Shown: positions 1 through 9,153 of the stretch, piece by piece | How positions within the stretch are numbered: the first letter of the stretch is position 1 | How the letters are laid out: every line of letters begins with the position of its first letter | Assembly (NCBI GenBank): GCA_964562685.1 | Contig: CAZLUP010000015.1 | Coordinates: forward strand, 1-64,000 | Direction: 5' to 3' | Source: Stanieria sp964562685 | Lineage (GTDB): Bacteria; Cyanobacteriota; Cyanobacteriia; Cyanobacteriales; Xenococcaceae | Length of the DNA: 64,000 bases | Notes under the pieces: model-generated | Told to the model about the DNA's origin: nothing | Seen by the model: the letters and a program-made list of their open reading frames with translations, nothing else | Database searches by the model: none | Translations under genes and position numbers: made by a program

Positions 1-11
1 CAATTTTGACG

Positions 12-55
12 AAGTGAACGCAAGCCCTGGCTTTTCAAGCCAGGGTACTGTTCAC
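12..55. repeat. Palindromic repeat, copy 1
   Basis: The element can fold: outer arms GTGAAC and GTTCAC enclose an inner perfect stem CCCTGGCTT / AAGCCAGGG with a 3-base loop. An identical copy in the opposite orientation lies at 26380-26423. The flanks differ, so this is a dispersed REP- or MITE-like element. It sits about 75 bp beyond the stop codon of the ABC-F gene and could help end transcription. I infer the mobility; the identity of the copies is directly visible. Confidence 0.85.
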
Positions 56-88
56 CCAGGAACTCGGGTCGACGCTGGCACTGCCGTT

Positions 89-105
89 GCTCCTCTACGC
101 GGAGC
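89..105. repeat. Short GC-rich palindrome
   Basis: GCTCC and GGAGC arms flank a 7-base loop, just downstream of the ABC-F stop codon. Palindromes of this type are common in cyanobacterial intergenic DNA. It may act as an mRNA 3'-end structure for the gene on the minus strand, but no clear T run follows. Confidence 0.45.
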
Positions 106-127
106 GTCTCGGCGGTGTACCGTCAAC

Positions 128-1855
128 TTACCTTGCTGTTGCTTTAGATTGATTTTTCTTTTGTTTTTGTTTCTCTGTTTGCTTGGCTCTTTTTTCTGCT
201 TGTTTAGCAGCTTTCTTTTCAGCTTCGATTCGTTGCCTTTCTTTTTCTTTTTCTTCGGCAATTTTATTTAAATAATAATGATAATCTCCTGCATAAACCA
301 ATAATTCTCCTTCCCGAATTTCGACAATTTTATTAGCTACCTGAGAAATAAAATAACGGTCATGAGAAACTATAATTGCCGTTCCATCGTAATTTTGTAA
401 TGCTTCTTCTAGCATTTCTTTAGCAGGAATATCAAGATGATTAGTAGGCTCATCTAAAATTAATAAATTAGCAGGTTGAAGGAGCATTTTTGCTAAAGCT
501 AAACGAGCCTTTTCTCCTCCACTAAGAGCTTTTACTTGTTTAAAAACTGTATCACCACTAAATAAAAATCGACCGAGTAAAGTACGAACTTCTTCATTTT
601 TCCAGTCAGGAACTTCATCATGAATTGTATCCATGACAGTTTTTTCTAAGTCTAAAGCTTCCGCTTGATTTTGTTCAAAATAACCAGGAATGACGTTATG
701 TTTACCCAAAGAAATTGTTCCTGACTCTGGTTTTTCCATACCCATCATCATACGTAGTAAAGTAGATTTACCAGCACCATTAGGCCCTAAAATAGCAATG
801 CGATCGCCTCTTTCAATGGTTAATTCTGCACCTAAAAATAAAATATTATCGTTGTAACTATGAGTTAAGTCTTCGATAATTACTACCTCTCTACCGCTAC
901 GGGGCGAAGGAGGAAAACGAAATTTAAGAGTTTTTAAATCGGAAATTGGTGCATCAACTAAGTCTATTTTTTCTAATTGCTTTTCTCTACTTTTAGCTTG
1001 GGTACTACGAGTAGCACTAGCACGAAAACGCTCAATAAATTCTTGTTGTTTAGCAATTTCTTTTTGTTGTCTTTCGTAAGTTGCAGCTTGGGCTTCTTTT
1101 AATTCTAATTTCTGTTGTAAATAAGCTGAATAGTTACCAAGATAAGTTGTAGAAATTCCTCGTTCAGTTTCAACAATTTTCGTACAAAGACGATCCAAAA
1201 ATTCTCTATCATGGGATACAATTACCATCGGAGTATTGATACCCTTGAGATAATTTTCTAGCCATTCAATTGTTTCTAAATCTAAATGGTTGGTTGGCTC
1301 GTCTAGTAGTAATACATCAGGTTCTTGTAGTAAAATTTTTCCTAAGCTGATCCGCATTTGCCAGCCACCACTAAAAGAACTTACTAGCCTTTCTCCATCT
1401 TCGCTAGTAAATCCCATTTCGGGAAGAATTTTTTCAATTTGTGATTCTAAAGTATAGGCATCTAAAGCTTCAAATTTACGCTGTAACTTATCTAATTTAT
1501 GAATTAATTTATTTAATTCTTCTGGTTCAGCCGTTTCCATTTCATGGTGTAATTGATTTAAAGCTTGTTGTACCTCATTCGCCTCTGTAAACACTGTCCA
1601 AAATTCTTCTTTAACTGTACGGGTAGGTTCAACTTCAAACTCCTGAGTCAAATAAGCTATTCTTAAACTAGCAGGGCGGATCACTTCACCGGCAGTAGGT
1701 TCAACTTCTCCAGTGATAATTTTCAGTTGGGTAGATTTTCCTGCGCCATTCACCCCAACCAAACCTACTCTTTCTCCTGGTTTAACTTCCCAGGTGACAT
1801 CTTTGAGAACTTCTCCTGTAGAATAAATCTTATTGATGTGTTCGAGTCGTAGCAT
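128..1855 (-). CDS. ABC-F family ATP-binding protein
   Basis: This is a soluble ATPase with two ABC domains and no membrane domain, the layout of the ABC-F family that acts on ribosomes (EttA/Uup-like). Walker A motifs are visible at residues 34-42 (GVNGAGKST) and near residue 355 (GPNGAGKST). Each half has an LSGG-type signature (FSGGWQMR and LSGGEKAR) and the family-typical Walker B DEPTNHLD. A charged linker rich in Q, K and E separates the halves, and the C-terminus is a Lys/Glu/Gln-rich, coiled-coil-like tail. The length of 575 aa fits the family. Family members modulate translation or antibiotic resistance; the subfamily cannot be set from sequence alone. It has its own leader and no operon partner here. 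Confidence 0.93.
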   Translation of the reverse strand: MLRLEHINKIYSTGEVLKDVTWEVKPGERVGLVGVNGAGKSTQLKIITGEVEPTAGEVIRPASLRIAYLTQEFEVEPTRTVKEEFWTVFTEANEVQQALNQLHHEMETAEPEELNKLIHKLDKLQRKFEALDAYTLESQIEKILPEMGFTSEDGERLVSSFSGGWQMRISLGKILLQEPDVLLLDEPTNHLDLETIEWLENYLKGINTPMVIVSHDREFLDRLCTKIVETERGISTTYLGNYSAYLQQKLELKEAQAATYERQQKEIAKQQEFIERFRASATRSTQAKSREKQLEKIDLVDAPISDLKTLKFRFPPSPRSGREVVIIEDLTHSYNDNILFLGAELTIERGDRIAILGPNGAGKSTLLRMMMGMEKPESGTISLGKHNVIPGYFEQNQAEALDLEKTVMDTIHDEVPDWKNEEVRTLLGRFLFSGDTVFKQVKALSGGEKARLALAKMLLQPANLLILDEPTNHLDIPAKEMLEEALQNYDGTAIIVSHDRYFISQVANKIVEIREGELLVYAGDYHYYLNKIAEEKEKERQRIEAEKKAAKQAEKRAKQTEKQKQKKNQSKATAR

Positions 1856-2294
1856 TAAGAGTCTCCTGGGTCTATCAATTTTTGTGACAACTTGTTAATA
1901 AATTTTATCTTATTGATTACTAAGAAATTTAAATAGTATTGCTAAATAAGTCTGCGCTCAAGACTAGCAAATAAATAGAGAAGAAAAAGACAAGCAAGTC
2001 ATCCTAAGTTGCATATCCTTCTAATTTAAATTGAGAAACGCTATAAAATAAATTCCCTTAAAAATTATCTTTGTCACTTTCTATTCACATTTCTACTTAA
2101 TAGTAGAGCCAGGGTAAATTTGATTAATTATCAATTCGGAAAATTAATTTCCAGTTCACGTTTTTGAGATAATAGTTAATTTATTTTGCTTGTTTTGCCC
2201 ATATTGCTGAACTTAGGTTGAGTAATCGGGGCGAATGTAGAAATTTTAATTATATAGTTTTTTTGTATTTATTTTGGATGAAAGGAGATTGATT
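1856..2294. other. Divergent intergenic region, ABC-F / mgtE
   Basis: This AT-rich stretch of about 440 bp must hold the promoters of two divergent genes. I see no RNA gene, no strong palindrome and no convincing reading frame in it. A leader of this length upstream of a magnesium transporter could hold a regulatory RNA, but I cannot recognise an M-box. Confidence 0.4.
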
Positions 2295-3692
2295 TTGGCT
2301 CAGAACCAACCTTCATCTTCATGGCAATCAAGTATTTCTCGACAAAAACTTGTCGAGTTAGTGCGATCGCAATTAGAAGCATTGCTACAACAAGGTAACT
2401 TCCCAGGAGCAAAAGCTTTATTAGTACCTGTGCGACCAGCCGATATTGCCCAAGCTATTGAAGGTTTACCAAAAGCGATGCAGGCTATAGCTTTCCGTCT
2501 ACTTTCCAAGCAAGAAGCAATTGAAGTCTATGAATATCTTGACTCTAGTGTCCAGCAGTCTTTGATTGAAGAATTAAAAGATCAAGAAGTTCTGGATATT
2601 GTAGACAAAATGTCGCCAGATGACCGAGTAAGATTATTTGACGAGTTACCTGCCAAAGTTGTTCGGCAACTAGTTCAACAACTAAGTCCATCTGAACGAG
2701 AAGCAACTTCCTTACTTTTAGGCTACAAAGTAGATACTGCCGGTCGGATCATGACCACCGAATATCTTGCCGTCAAGGAGGATTTAACAGTTAGCCAAAC
2801 TATCGAGCGGGTTAGGGTTTTAGCTAATACTAGTGAAATTATTTACTATCTGTATGTAACTGACAGAGAACGTCGTCTTACAGGAATTGTTTCCTTTAGA
2901 GATTTAGTGATTGCTCAATCAGAGCAAAGGTTGAGCGAAATAATTACCCGTGATGTGATCTTCGTCCATACAGATACAGATCAAGAAGAAGTAGCACAAG
3001 TTATTCAACGTTACGATTTGGTAGCTATACCTGTAGTAGATACAGAAGATCGTTTAGTTGGGATTGTGACTGTGGATGATGTGCTAGATATTGTAGAGCA
3101 AGAAGCGACTGAGGATATTTACAAATTAGGAGGAGTAGAAGCTGGAGACGATAACTATTTTCAGAAAAATATCTTCACAGCAGCTCGTAAAAGGGTTGTT
3201 TGGTTATTTGTGCTTTTAATTGCGAATACTGGTACTACTGCTGTGATCAGTGCGCAAGAAAATGTTTTGGAACAAGTGGTTGCTTTGGCTGCCTTTATTC
3301 CTTTATTAATTGACGCAGGTGGAAATGTTGGAGCGCAGTCTTCCACAGTTGTAATTCGAGGACTCAATCTCAAAACTGTAGGTATCAAAAAAGCTTTGCA
3401 GGTAATCACAAAAGAAACAGTGACTGGGGTGTTATTAGGAGTAATGCTTGGTGTCGCCGTGATCTTCTGGGCATATTTTCTTGAAGGTAGTTTGCCCATC
3501 GCATTGACTGTAGGAATTAGTTTAATGGCGATCGCGATTTTAGCTGCTATATCAGGTTCTGGTTTACCTTTTTTGTTTGGTGCGTTGGGTTTAGACCCTG
3601 CTTTGATGTCTGCTCCCTTTATCACTTCGGTAGTCGATGTTTTGGGTGTTTTTATTTATTTAACTTTAGCCAGAACAATTTTACAACTTTAA
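2295..3692 (+). CDS. mgtE: Magnesium transporter MgtE
   Basis: MgtE is a Mg2+-gated channel of the inner membrane. The protein has the full layout: a helical N domain (about residues 20-125), a pair of CBS domains (about 130-255) and a C-terminal membrane domain of about five helices. The signature LLIDAGGNVGAQSS corresponds to the family GGNAGxQS region in the pore. I chose the TTG at 2295 because AAAGGAG (2281-2287) sits 7 bases before it; the open frame extends to a TTG at 2274, which lacks such a site. The 3' end overlaps the convergent DUF255 gene by 4 bp. Cytosolic Mg2+ is expected to close the channel through the N and CBS domains. Confidence 0.93.
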   Translation: MAQNQPSSSWQSSISRQKLVELVRSQLEALLQQGNFPGAKALLVPVRPADIAQAIEGLPKAMQAIAFRLLSKQEAIEVYEYLDSSVQQSLIEELKDQEVLDIVDKMSPDDRVRLFDELPAKVVRQLVQQLSPSEREATSLLLGYKVDTAGRIMTTEYLAVKEDLTVSQTIERVRVLANTSEIIYYLYVTDRERRLTGIVSFRDLVIAQSEQRLSEIITRDVIFVHTDTDQEEVAQVIQRYDLVAIPVVDTEDRLVGIVTVDDVLDIVEQEATEDIYKLGGVEAGDDNYFQKNIFTAARKRVVWLFVLLIANTGTTAVISAQENVLEQVVALAAFIPLLIDAGGNVGAQSSTVVIRGLNLKTVGIKKALQVITKETVTGVLLGVMLGVAVIFWAYFLEGSLPIALTVGISLMAIAILAAISGSGLPFLFGALGLDPALMSAPFITSVVDVLGVFIYLTLARTILQL

Positions 3693-5743
3693 TTATTCAA
3701 TTGCTTTAGTTGAGCCAATAACTGTTCCTGGGTTTGAGCGGGTTCAAAACAAGCCACATCGCGACAAACCAACCCAATTGCACCATCAGGTAGATCGGTT
3801 TCTGGACGATAAACAGTGGTTGGAAAATATTGAGGAATCAAATCCAATAACTGTTCTTGAGAGGTTTTGACTACCGTACCAGTGCAAAACCAATCTAAAG
3901 CCACAAACAGACTAGGACAAGCTTGAGGCGATCGCGTCATGACACTACTAAAGGCTTGTAAAGTTTGTTCAGCACAGTTTAAGTATTCAAGATTATCTGT
4001 TAATAATGTCAAACGAACTAAATTAGCAACGGCAACTCCATTAGCAGCAGGAGTAGCATTATCAATATAACTGCGTTCTTGGATCAGTAAATCTTGGTTA
4101 GCATCAGTATTGCTGCTGTTGTAGTAGCCACTCATTTCTGTACTCCACAGCAATCGATCAAATTCAGTTTGAATTCGGACTGCTTGTTCTAACCATTGGG
4201 ATGTTTCTGGAGTAGCAGCTTGCAAATCTAACAAAGCTTTAATAAACAAAGCATAATCTTCTGATTGGGCTGGAACTTGCGCTAAACCATCATAATTGAG
4301 ACGATGAAAACGCTCATCAAGCCATTGATGTTGCAGAATAAAATTGGTTGCAGTAGTAGCTAAATCTAAATATAATCGATTACCAAACACCGCATAGGCT
4401 CTAGCTAAACCAGAAATTACCAAACTATTCCAAGCCACAATCATTTTGGTGTCTGTTACTGGAGGAATACGCCCTTGCCAATCTTTAGTTTTCGCTTCGT
4501 GATTATTTCTGGCTGGTGCAAAAGTATCTAGAGATGCTTTTGGTTGACCATAACGGAGGGTAAATAATTTTTGGAGCGCATTTTTTAAACCATCGGATAA
4601 TTTGCCTAAATGACGACGTTGTAAAACATTTTTACCTTCAAAATTGCCTCTAGGACTAACGGTAAATTCTGTTTGTAGTTCAGCTAATTCTTCAGCAGTT
4701 AAATTATCTGCCAATTCTTGATAATCCCAAACATAAAAAGCTCCTTCTTCTGGTTCAATGGCATCTACGTCAACAAAACTATCTGCATCTTGAGCAGCAT
4801 AGAAATAACCATTCGGTGCAGTCATTTCTCGTCGAAGCCAGTTTACTGTCTCTGTAACAGCTAAAGCAATTTCAGGTTCTTGATGTCCTGCACTCCACAA
4901 ATTAGCCAAATATTCCAAAATTTGCCCGTTATCGTAGAGCATTTTCTCAAAATGAGGAACTGTCCAGGTTGAATCTACGGTATAGCGATGAAAACCTCCC
5001 CCAACGTGATCGTAGATTCCACCTAAAATCAAATCTTGTCCTCTTTGCCATGATAACTCTTGAGGATTGTAACGAAATTCTTGTTTAAACCGACTTCCAT
5101 GTAGAGCCAGAGTTGCATAGGGAATCATGGGAAAACTAGGACGACCAAGTTCGTTAGGACTAATGACTCCTGTATTAGTTTCTATTCCCGCAAATAGTAA
5201 CTGTTTGGTTAAAGAATCTGAAGTTTCTACAGGTAAAACTGTTGATTGTTGTAAATGACTAAGTATTTCTGTTTTAAAATTTTCCAGTTTGGCTTTTTCT
5301 TCGTGATAAAAACGCAATACTGCTTGTAAAACTTCTAAAAAACCAGGGCGATTATAACGAGGTTGCAAAGGAAAATAAGTACCACCATAAAAAGGTACTA
5401 AATCACCTGGAGTCAAAAACATATTGAGGGGCCACCCACCTTGACCAGTCATCATTTGCACTGCCTGCATATAAATGCTATCTAAATCTGGTCGTTCTTC
5501 TCGGTCTACTTTAATCGCTATAAAATTAGTGTTGAGATATTCTGCGATCGCAGGATCGGAAAAGGCTTCACCTTCCATCACCGTACACCAATGACAGCTA
5601 GAATAACCAATTGACAAAAAAATAGGCTTATCTTCCCTTTCAGCCTTACTTAAAGCTTCATCACACCAATACCACCAATCAATTGGATTATCTGCGTGTT
5701 TACGAAGATATAAACTTTGGGTTGAAGCAAGACGATTAGGCAT
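3689..5743 (-). CDS. DUF255 thioredoxin-domain protein (YyaL/SPATA20 family)
   Basis: The N-terminal part is a thioredoxin-like DUF255 domain with a CHWC motif (SSCHWCTVMEGEAF), followed by a long (alpha/alpha)6-barrel-like domain resembling N-acylglucosamine 2-epimerases. This is the arrangement of bacterial YyaL and animal SPATA20, whose reaction is not established. The frame is open up to 5824, but I place the start at the ATG at 5743, giving MPNRLASTQS..., because the family begins there and the extension (about 27 residues) looks non-conserved. It lies downstream of the Crp-type gene on the same strand with about 145 bp between them. Its tail overlaps mgtE by 4 bp, convergently. Confidence 0.87.
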   Translation of the reverse strand: MPNRLASTQSLYLRKHADNPIDWWYWCDEALSKAEREDKPIFLSIGYSSCHWCTVMEGEAFSDPAIAEYLNTNFIAIKVDREERPDLDSIYMQAVQMMTGQGGWPLNMFLTPGDLVPFYGGTYFPLQPRYNRPGFLEVLQAVLRFYHEEKAKLENFKTEILSHLQQSTVLPVETSDSLTKQLLFAGIETNTGVISPNELGRPSFPMIPYATLALHGSRFKQEFRYNPQELSWQRGQDLILGGIYDHVGGGFHRYTVDSTWTVPHFEKMLYDNGQILEYLANLWSAGHQEPEIALAVTETVNWLRREMTAPNGYFYAAQDADSFVDVDAIEPEEGAFYVWDYQELADNLTAEELAELQTEFTVSPRGNFEGKNVLQRRHLGKLSDGLKNALQKLFTLRYGQPKASLDTFAPARNNHEAKTKDWQGRIPPVTDTKMIVAWNSLVISGLARAYAVFGNRLYLDLATTATNFILQHQWLDERFHRLNYDGLAQVPAQSEDYALFIKALLDLQAATPETSQWLEQAVRIQTEFDRLLWSTEMSGYYNSSNTDANQDLLIQERSYIDNATPAANGVAVANLVRLTLLTDNLEYLNCAEQTLQAFSSVMTRSPQACPSLFVALDWFCTGTVVKTSQEQLLDLIPQYFPTTVYRPETDLPDGAIGLVCRDVACFEPAQTQEQLLAQLKQLNN

Positions 5744-5888
5744 GAATAAAACTGGTTGATAGTTTTTAAATATTTCCGAATCTACAAAAGATGTTAGAAC
5801 ATATTTAATTTTTTTTCTATGCAAATCTATCTATGGATAGGCGTTAGCTTTCAAAAATTATCATCAAATAGCTATACTTAAAAACTAA

Positions 5889-6599
5889 TTAATTTTCGTT
5901 GCCATTAGCAATTTCTTCTAATTCTTGCCAGTTTTTAATAATAATTTTTCCACCTCTTTGATAGCTTATAATTTGTTTCATTTTTTTAAATAAACCGACA
6001 CATTCCTCATAGGTAATCCCTACACTTCTAGCTAATTGATAATAAGAAATATTGACATTCAAACAATCTCCTTGCTCAACTGAATAAGTACCATCTCGAC
6101 GAGCATAGTACTGAATCAAACGGATCAATCTTGCGATCGCACGTTCGGAAATCAGTCCATGTACTGTGTTATGAAGTTGTTGCAGACGTTGATTAAAAAC
6201 TTCTAAGATTCGTAAAGCTATTTCTGGAGTATGACGAATTGCCTCTAACAAAGCCTCTCGTTCGATAGTTAAAACTTGCGAGTCTACTTGACACACTACC
6301 GTTGCTGGTGAAATACCATTACCAAATATCGCAGGTGCAGCAAAAATTTCTCCTGCGGGAATTAATCTAACTAACGTTTCCTTGCCATTAGTCGCAGTTT
6401 TTTTGATTTGCAGAATACCTTCAATTAAAGCATGAAGTTGACTAGGAAGGCGATCGCCTTCTTGGATAACAATCTCATCTTTTTGATATTCTCTAACGTA
6501 ACTATAAGGAATCAAACTCTCTAATTGATTAGTTTCTAAATCTTGAAAAATTGAGATTTGTTTGAATTGTTCAATTGACGAGCAACCTTTTAAAAGCAT
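5889..6599 (-). CDS. Crp/Fnr family transcriptional regulator
   Basis: An N-terminal cyclic-nucleotide-binding-like beta barrel (about residues 20-130, including the segment EIFAAPAIFGN) is followed by a C-terminal winged helix (about 155-225) with an HTH near LARSVGITYEECVGLFKK. The length of 236 aa is normal. It lacks obvious NtcA features, and I see no Fnr-type Cys cluster, so the effector is unknown. The cNMP pocket is weakly conserved, so it may not bind cAMP. It is followed on the same strand by the DUF255 protein. A divergent tRNA-containing spacer lies upstream. Confidence 0.85.
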   Translation of the reverse strand: MLLKGCSSIEQFKQISIFQDLETNQLESLIPYSYVREYQKDEIVIQEGDRLPSQLHALIEGILQIKKTATNGKETLVRLIPAGEIFAAPAIFGNGISPATVVCQVDSQVLTIEREALLEAIRHTPEIALRILEVFNQRLQQLHNTVHGLISERAIARLIRLIQYYARRDGTYSVEQGDCLNVNISYYQLARSVGITYEECVGLFKKMKQIISYQRGGKIIIKNWQELEEIANGNEN

Positions 6600-6784
6600 T
6601 GACCAACAGTAAGCAGTTAGCTCAATATATATAGTACTAACTTGTTTTTTTTTAGGAGTAATAAAGACAAAATCTAGCTTACTTCAAGCCTAAATTGAAT
6701 TAGACAGTTAAAAGCAACAATTAATCTCGACAGTACCAACCTGTCTTTAAAGATCAATAATTAATCACTTTACCTTAAAACAAG

Positions 6785-6858
6785 GGCGAACGACGGGACT
6801 CGAACCCGCGAATGGTGGAACCACAATCCACTGCCTTAACCACTTGGCTACGCTCGCC
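6785..6858 (-). tRNA. tRNA-His (GUG)
   Basis: On the minus strand the sequence folds into a complete cloverleaf. The acceptor arms are GCGAGCG and CGTTCGC, the anticodon loop carries GTG, and the T arm has the GGTTCGAGTCC core. An extra G precedes position 1 and faces a C at position 73, which is the G-1:C73 identity pair of histidine tRNAs. CCA is not encoded. It stands alone between a Crp-type gene and a DUF4359 gene. Confidence 0.97.
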
Positions 6859-6956
6859 ATATCGCATAGGCAATTATAACATCTTTTGAACGATTAAGAT
6901 AGATTTAATTTTATTTGGCTGATAAATTGATTAAATTGAAACTAAAATGGAATCCG

Positions 6957-7328
6957 ATGAATAGCCTCAAGCTTATTTTTGGTACTACTTTAATTGGAAT
7001 AGGTGTAATCATGGTTGCTACTAATCCTGACCATGCTAGCTACCAAGAATTCGCTGCTGATACTCTTAATGTTTATCTTAAAGAGCAAATTTGCACCCAA
7101 ATTTCTTACCAATTAGGCAACTTTTTACAAAGTCATTGTCTTTCTTTGGTTGATACGACTCGTCCTCATTTAGCCAAAATTGTCGCTCAAAATACTCAAC
7201 GATACAATTTTATTTTATTTAGTATTTATCAAACTGACCTATCAGTCTCTTCTGCCTTGCCAGAATATAATGTTAGTACAATTGGTGTTTTAGAAAATTT
7301 TTACATTTATCAAGCCGAGCAGATTTAA
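6957..7328 (+). CDS. DUF4359 family protein, membrane-anchored
   Basis: This small protein of about 123 aa has one hydrophobic N-terminal helix (LKLIFGTTLIGIGVIMVATN) and a soluble domain beginning NPDHASYQEFAADTL, which resembles the cyanobacterial DUF4359 family. Two cysteines (in EQICTQ and QSHCLS) could form a disulfide outside the cytoplasm. I chose the ATG at 6957 because the hydrophobic segment follows directly; a longer frame from a TTG at 6915 adds a Lys-rich stretch. The function is unknown. It is followed by a cupin gene on the same strand with a 73-bp gap. Confidence 0.7.
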   Translation: MNSLKLIFGTTLIGIGVIMVATNPDHASYQEFAADTLNVYLKEQICTQISYQLGNFLQSHCLSLVDTTRPHLAKIVAQNTQRYNFILFSIYQTDLSVSSALPEYNVSTIGVLENFYIYQAEQI

Positions 7329-7401
7329 AAGCAATACCATAATTTCGTTTGATTAAATTGGAATAATATAAGGATCAAATATTTTTTATAGGAGTTAATT
7401 A

Positions 7402-7791
7402 ATGAGTGAAGTAGCTAACAATGATCAAACATTATCTTCTCCATCTCAACTAGAAAATGAATCAGAAATAACTCGTACACCACCTTGGGGAAAAGTCATA
7501 GTTTTAGAAGAAGGAGAGCGTTATCGCATCAATCGAATTGAAGTAAAACCAGGACATCATATCAGTACTCAGATGCACTATCATCGCAGCGAACATTGGA
7601 TTGTTGTTTCTGGGACAGCTAAAGTGATTTTTAATGGAGAAGAACAACTGTTGATGCAAAAACAATCTACTTATGTGCCGATGAATACTCCTCATCGCGT
7701 AGAAAATCCAGGAGTAATTCCTTTAGTAATGATTGAAGTTCAAAACGGTGAATATCTTGGTGATGATGATATTATTCGCTTTGCTGAATAA
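7402..7791 (+). CDS. Cupin protein, mannose-6-phosphate isomerase C-terminal type
   Basis: This single-domain cupin of 129 aa resembles the C-terminal isomerase domain of bifunctional ManC/AlgA. The metal-site residues are visible in the pattern HHISTQMHYHRSEHWIVVSG (several His plus Glu) and later TPHRVENPG. The start ATG at 7402 follows TAGGAG by 8 bases. Standalone proteins of this type are common in cyanobacteria and may isomerise mannose-6-phosphate or bind another sugar phosphate. The reaction is inferred only from the family. No sugar-nucleotide genes lie next to it. Confidence 0.85.
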   Translation: MSEVANNDQTLSSPSQLENESEITRTPPWGKVIVLEEGERYRINRIEVKPGHHISTQMHYHRSEHWIVVSGTAKVIFNGEEQLLMQKQSTYVPMNTPHRVENPGVIPLVMIEVQNGEYLGDDDIIRFAE

Positions 7792-7808
7792 AAAAATAGA
7801 TCGAGATT

Positions 7809-8135
7809 TTAACTAAGATTACTATCAATCCAATTTAGATAAGATTGTAAACCATTAATAATAGGTAAAGCGATTATTTCAGGTACTTCGTAAGAATGAA
7901 GTGTTTTAATTTTTTGCGTTAATAAGTCAAATTGATTGACCTTGGTTTTAATCAATAATTGCCATTCTCGGTCTTGATTAAGCTCATCTTGCCAAATATA
8001 CATAGAATTAACAGGAAAAATATTTACACAAGCTGCTAACTTTTCAAATAGCAAAACTTGAGCAATTTCTTGGGCTTGTTCTTCAGAAGCAGCAGTAACT
8101 AAAACTACACAATATTGAATCGAATTAACTTTCAT
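7809..8135 (-). CDS. cutA: CutA1 divalent-cation tolerance protein
   Basis: This small trimeric protein family is linked to copper and other divalent-metal tolerance. The sequence has the CutA hallmarks: VLVTAASEEQAQEIAQVLL at the start, KLAACVNIFPVNSMYIWQ in the middle, and IKTKVNQFD and YEVPEIIALPI near the end. I start it at the ATG at 8135, which begins just 5 bp after the stop of the upstream pentapeptide gene; a longer start at 8159 would overlap that gene. The two genes are probably co-transcribed. The molecular role of CutA1 remains uncertain in bacteria. Confidence 0.92.
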   Translation of the reverse strand: MKVNSIQYCVVLVTAASEEQAQEIAQVLLFEKLAACVNIFPVNSMYIWQDELNQDREWQLLIKTKVNQFDLLTQKIKTLHSYEVPEIIALPIINGLQSYLNWIDSNLS

Positions 8136-8140
8136 ATTAA

Positions 8141-9007
8141 TTAACTCGCTGTTTCCCAATAACAGGATGTAGAAAGATTTACAGAAGCTGAAAAAATTGC
8201 CTCAGAAATTAATGCTTCTTGAAGCTTAGTGTTCGTCAAGATTGCTTCTTGAAGATTAGCAAAACTTAAATCTGCTTTAGTCAAATTAGCTTCGGCTAAA
8301 TTGGCTTCAGCTAAATTAGCTTTAGATAGCTTTGCTCCAGTCAAATTTGCTCCTTGTAAATTAACTTTAAGTAAACGAGCCTCTTCTAAATTAGCTTTAG
8401 TTAAATTAGCTCCTGCTAAATTTGAACCGTTTAATTTAGCTCTACTCAAATTAATTCCTTCCAAATTAATTCCACTCAAATCTACTTCTTTCAAAAAAGT
8501 TTGGCTTAAATTAACCTCATTAAATAAAGTTTGATCGAACTTAGCTCCAGTTAATCTACCTTCATACAAATTTGCCCAATTAAAATTTACTCCGTTTAAA
8601 TTTGCCTGCCTCAAGTTAATTTTTTGAAGTTTAGCTCCACAGAGATTGGCATTACTTAAATTAGCTGCTCTCAAATTAGTATAAGAAAGATTAGCACCGC
8701 TTAATTGAGCTTGAATTAATTGCGATTTAACCATAAATGCACCGCTTAAATCAGCCTTCGTTAAATCTGTTTGATTAAATTGAGCCTCGCTAATTTTAGC
8801 GCAACTTAAATTTGCCCAATTTAAACTAGCTTGACTAAGATTAGACTTAGTTAAAAAAGCTTTACTAAGATTAACTCCCCTCAAATTTGCCCCTGTTAAA
8901 TCAACAGAGATTAGCATTACTCCACTCAAATCTTGTCCACTAAGATCAATTCCAGGAAAATCCCGATATCCTTGCTCGTAGAGTCTAAGAAAATGACTGA
9001 CTTTCAT
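8141..9007 (-). CDS. Pentapeptide-repeat protein
   Basis: Nearly the whole 288-aa protein is built from A(N/D)LxxAN-type pentapeptide repeats, for example LSGANLSYTNLRAANLSNAN. Such tracts fold into a right-handed square beta helix. Only a short N-terminal segment (about 15 residues) and a short C-terminal tail with two Cys are outside the repeats. There is no signal peptide or membrane helix. Cyanobacteria carry many such proteins of mostly unknown role. It is immediately followed by cutA (5-bp gap). A hairpin with a T run just upstream of the start is probably the terminator of the preceding gene. Confidence 0.92.
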   Translation of the reverse strand: MKVSHFLRLYEQGYRDFPGIDLSGQDLSGVMLISVDLTGANLRGVNLSKAFLTKSNLSQASLNWANLSCAKISEAQFNQTDLTKADLSGAFMVKSQLIQAQLSGANLSYTNLRAANLSNANLCGAKLQKINLRQANLNGVNFNWANLYEGRLTGAKFDQTLFNEVNLSQTFLKEVDLSGINLEGINLSRAKLNGSNLAGANLTKANLEEARLLKVNLQGANLTGAKLSKANLAEANLAEANLTKADLSFANLQEAILTNTKLQEALISEAIFSASVNLSTSCYWETAS

Positions 9008-9011
9008 AAAT

Positions 9012-9070
9012 AAAAAAAACTAGAACGTGAAAGGATTTTTAATTTATTTAATTTTCACCTTTAGTTCTAG
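9012..9070 (-). terminator. Intrinsic terminator of the HTH/acidic protein gene
   Basis: Read on the minus strand, CTAGAAC ... GTGAAA arms pair (CTAGAAC 9020-9026 with GTTCTAG 9064-9070, and GTGAAA 9027-9032 with TTTCAC 9053-9058, leaving a 5-base bulge). The stem is followed directly by eight T. It lies between the gene ending at 9154 and the pentapeptide gene starting at 9007. Confidence 0.7.
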
Positions 9071-9153
9071 CTTAAAGGCAAAAAAATGTTATTGCCTAGG
9101 AGATTTCTTATTCTGTAACAATGTCATTTCTTATTTGTAATATTTACTTGGAT

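Noticed and set aside
1856..2294. M-box riboswitch upstream of mgtE
   Set aside because: The leader is long enough, but I could not find the conserved M-box elements or a matching fold.
3161..3625. 154-codon minus-strand frame
   Set aside because: It is the antisense shadow of the mgtE membrane domain.
8301..8534. Lys/Leu/Ala-rich plus-strand frame
   Set aside because: It is the antisense of the pentapeptide-repeat tract, whose repeats make long shadow frames.
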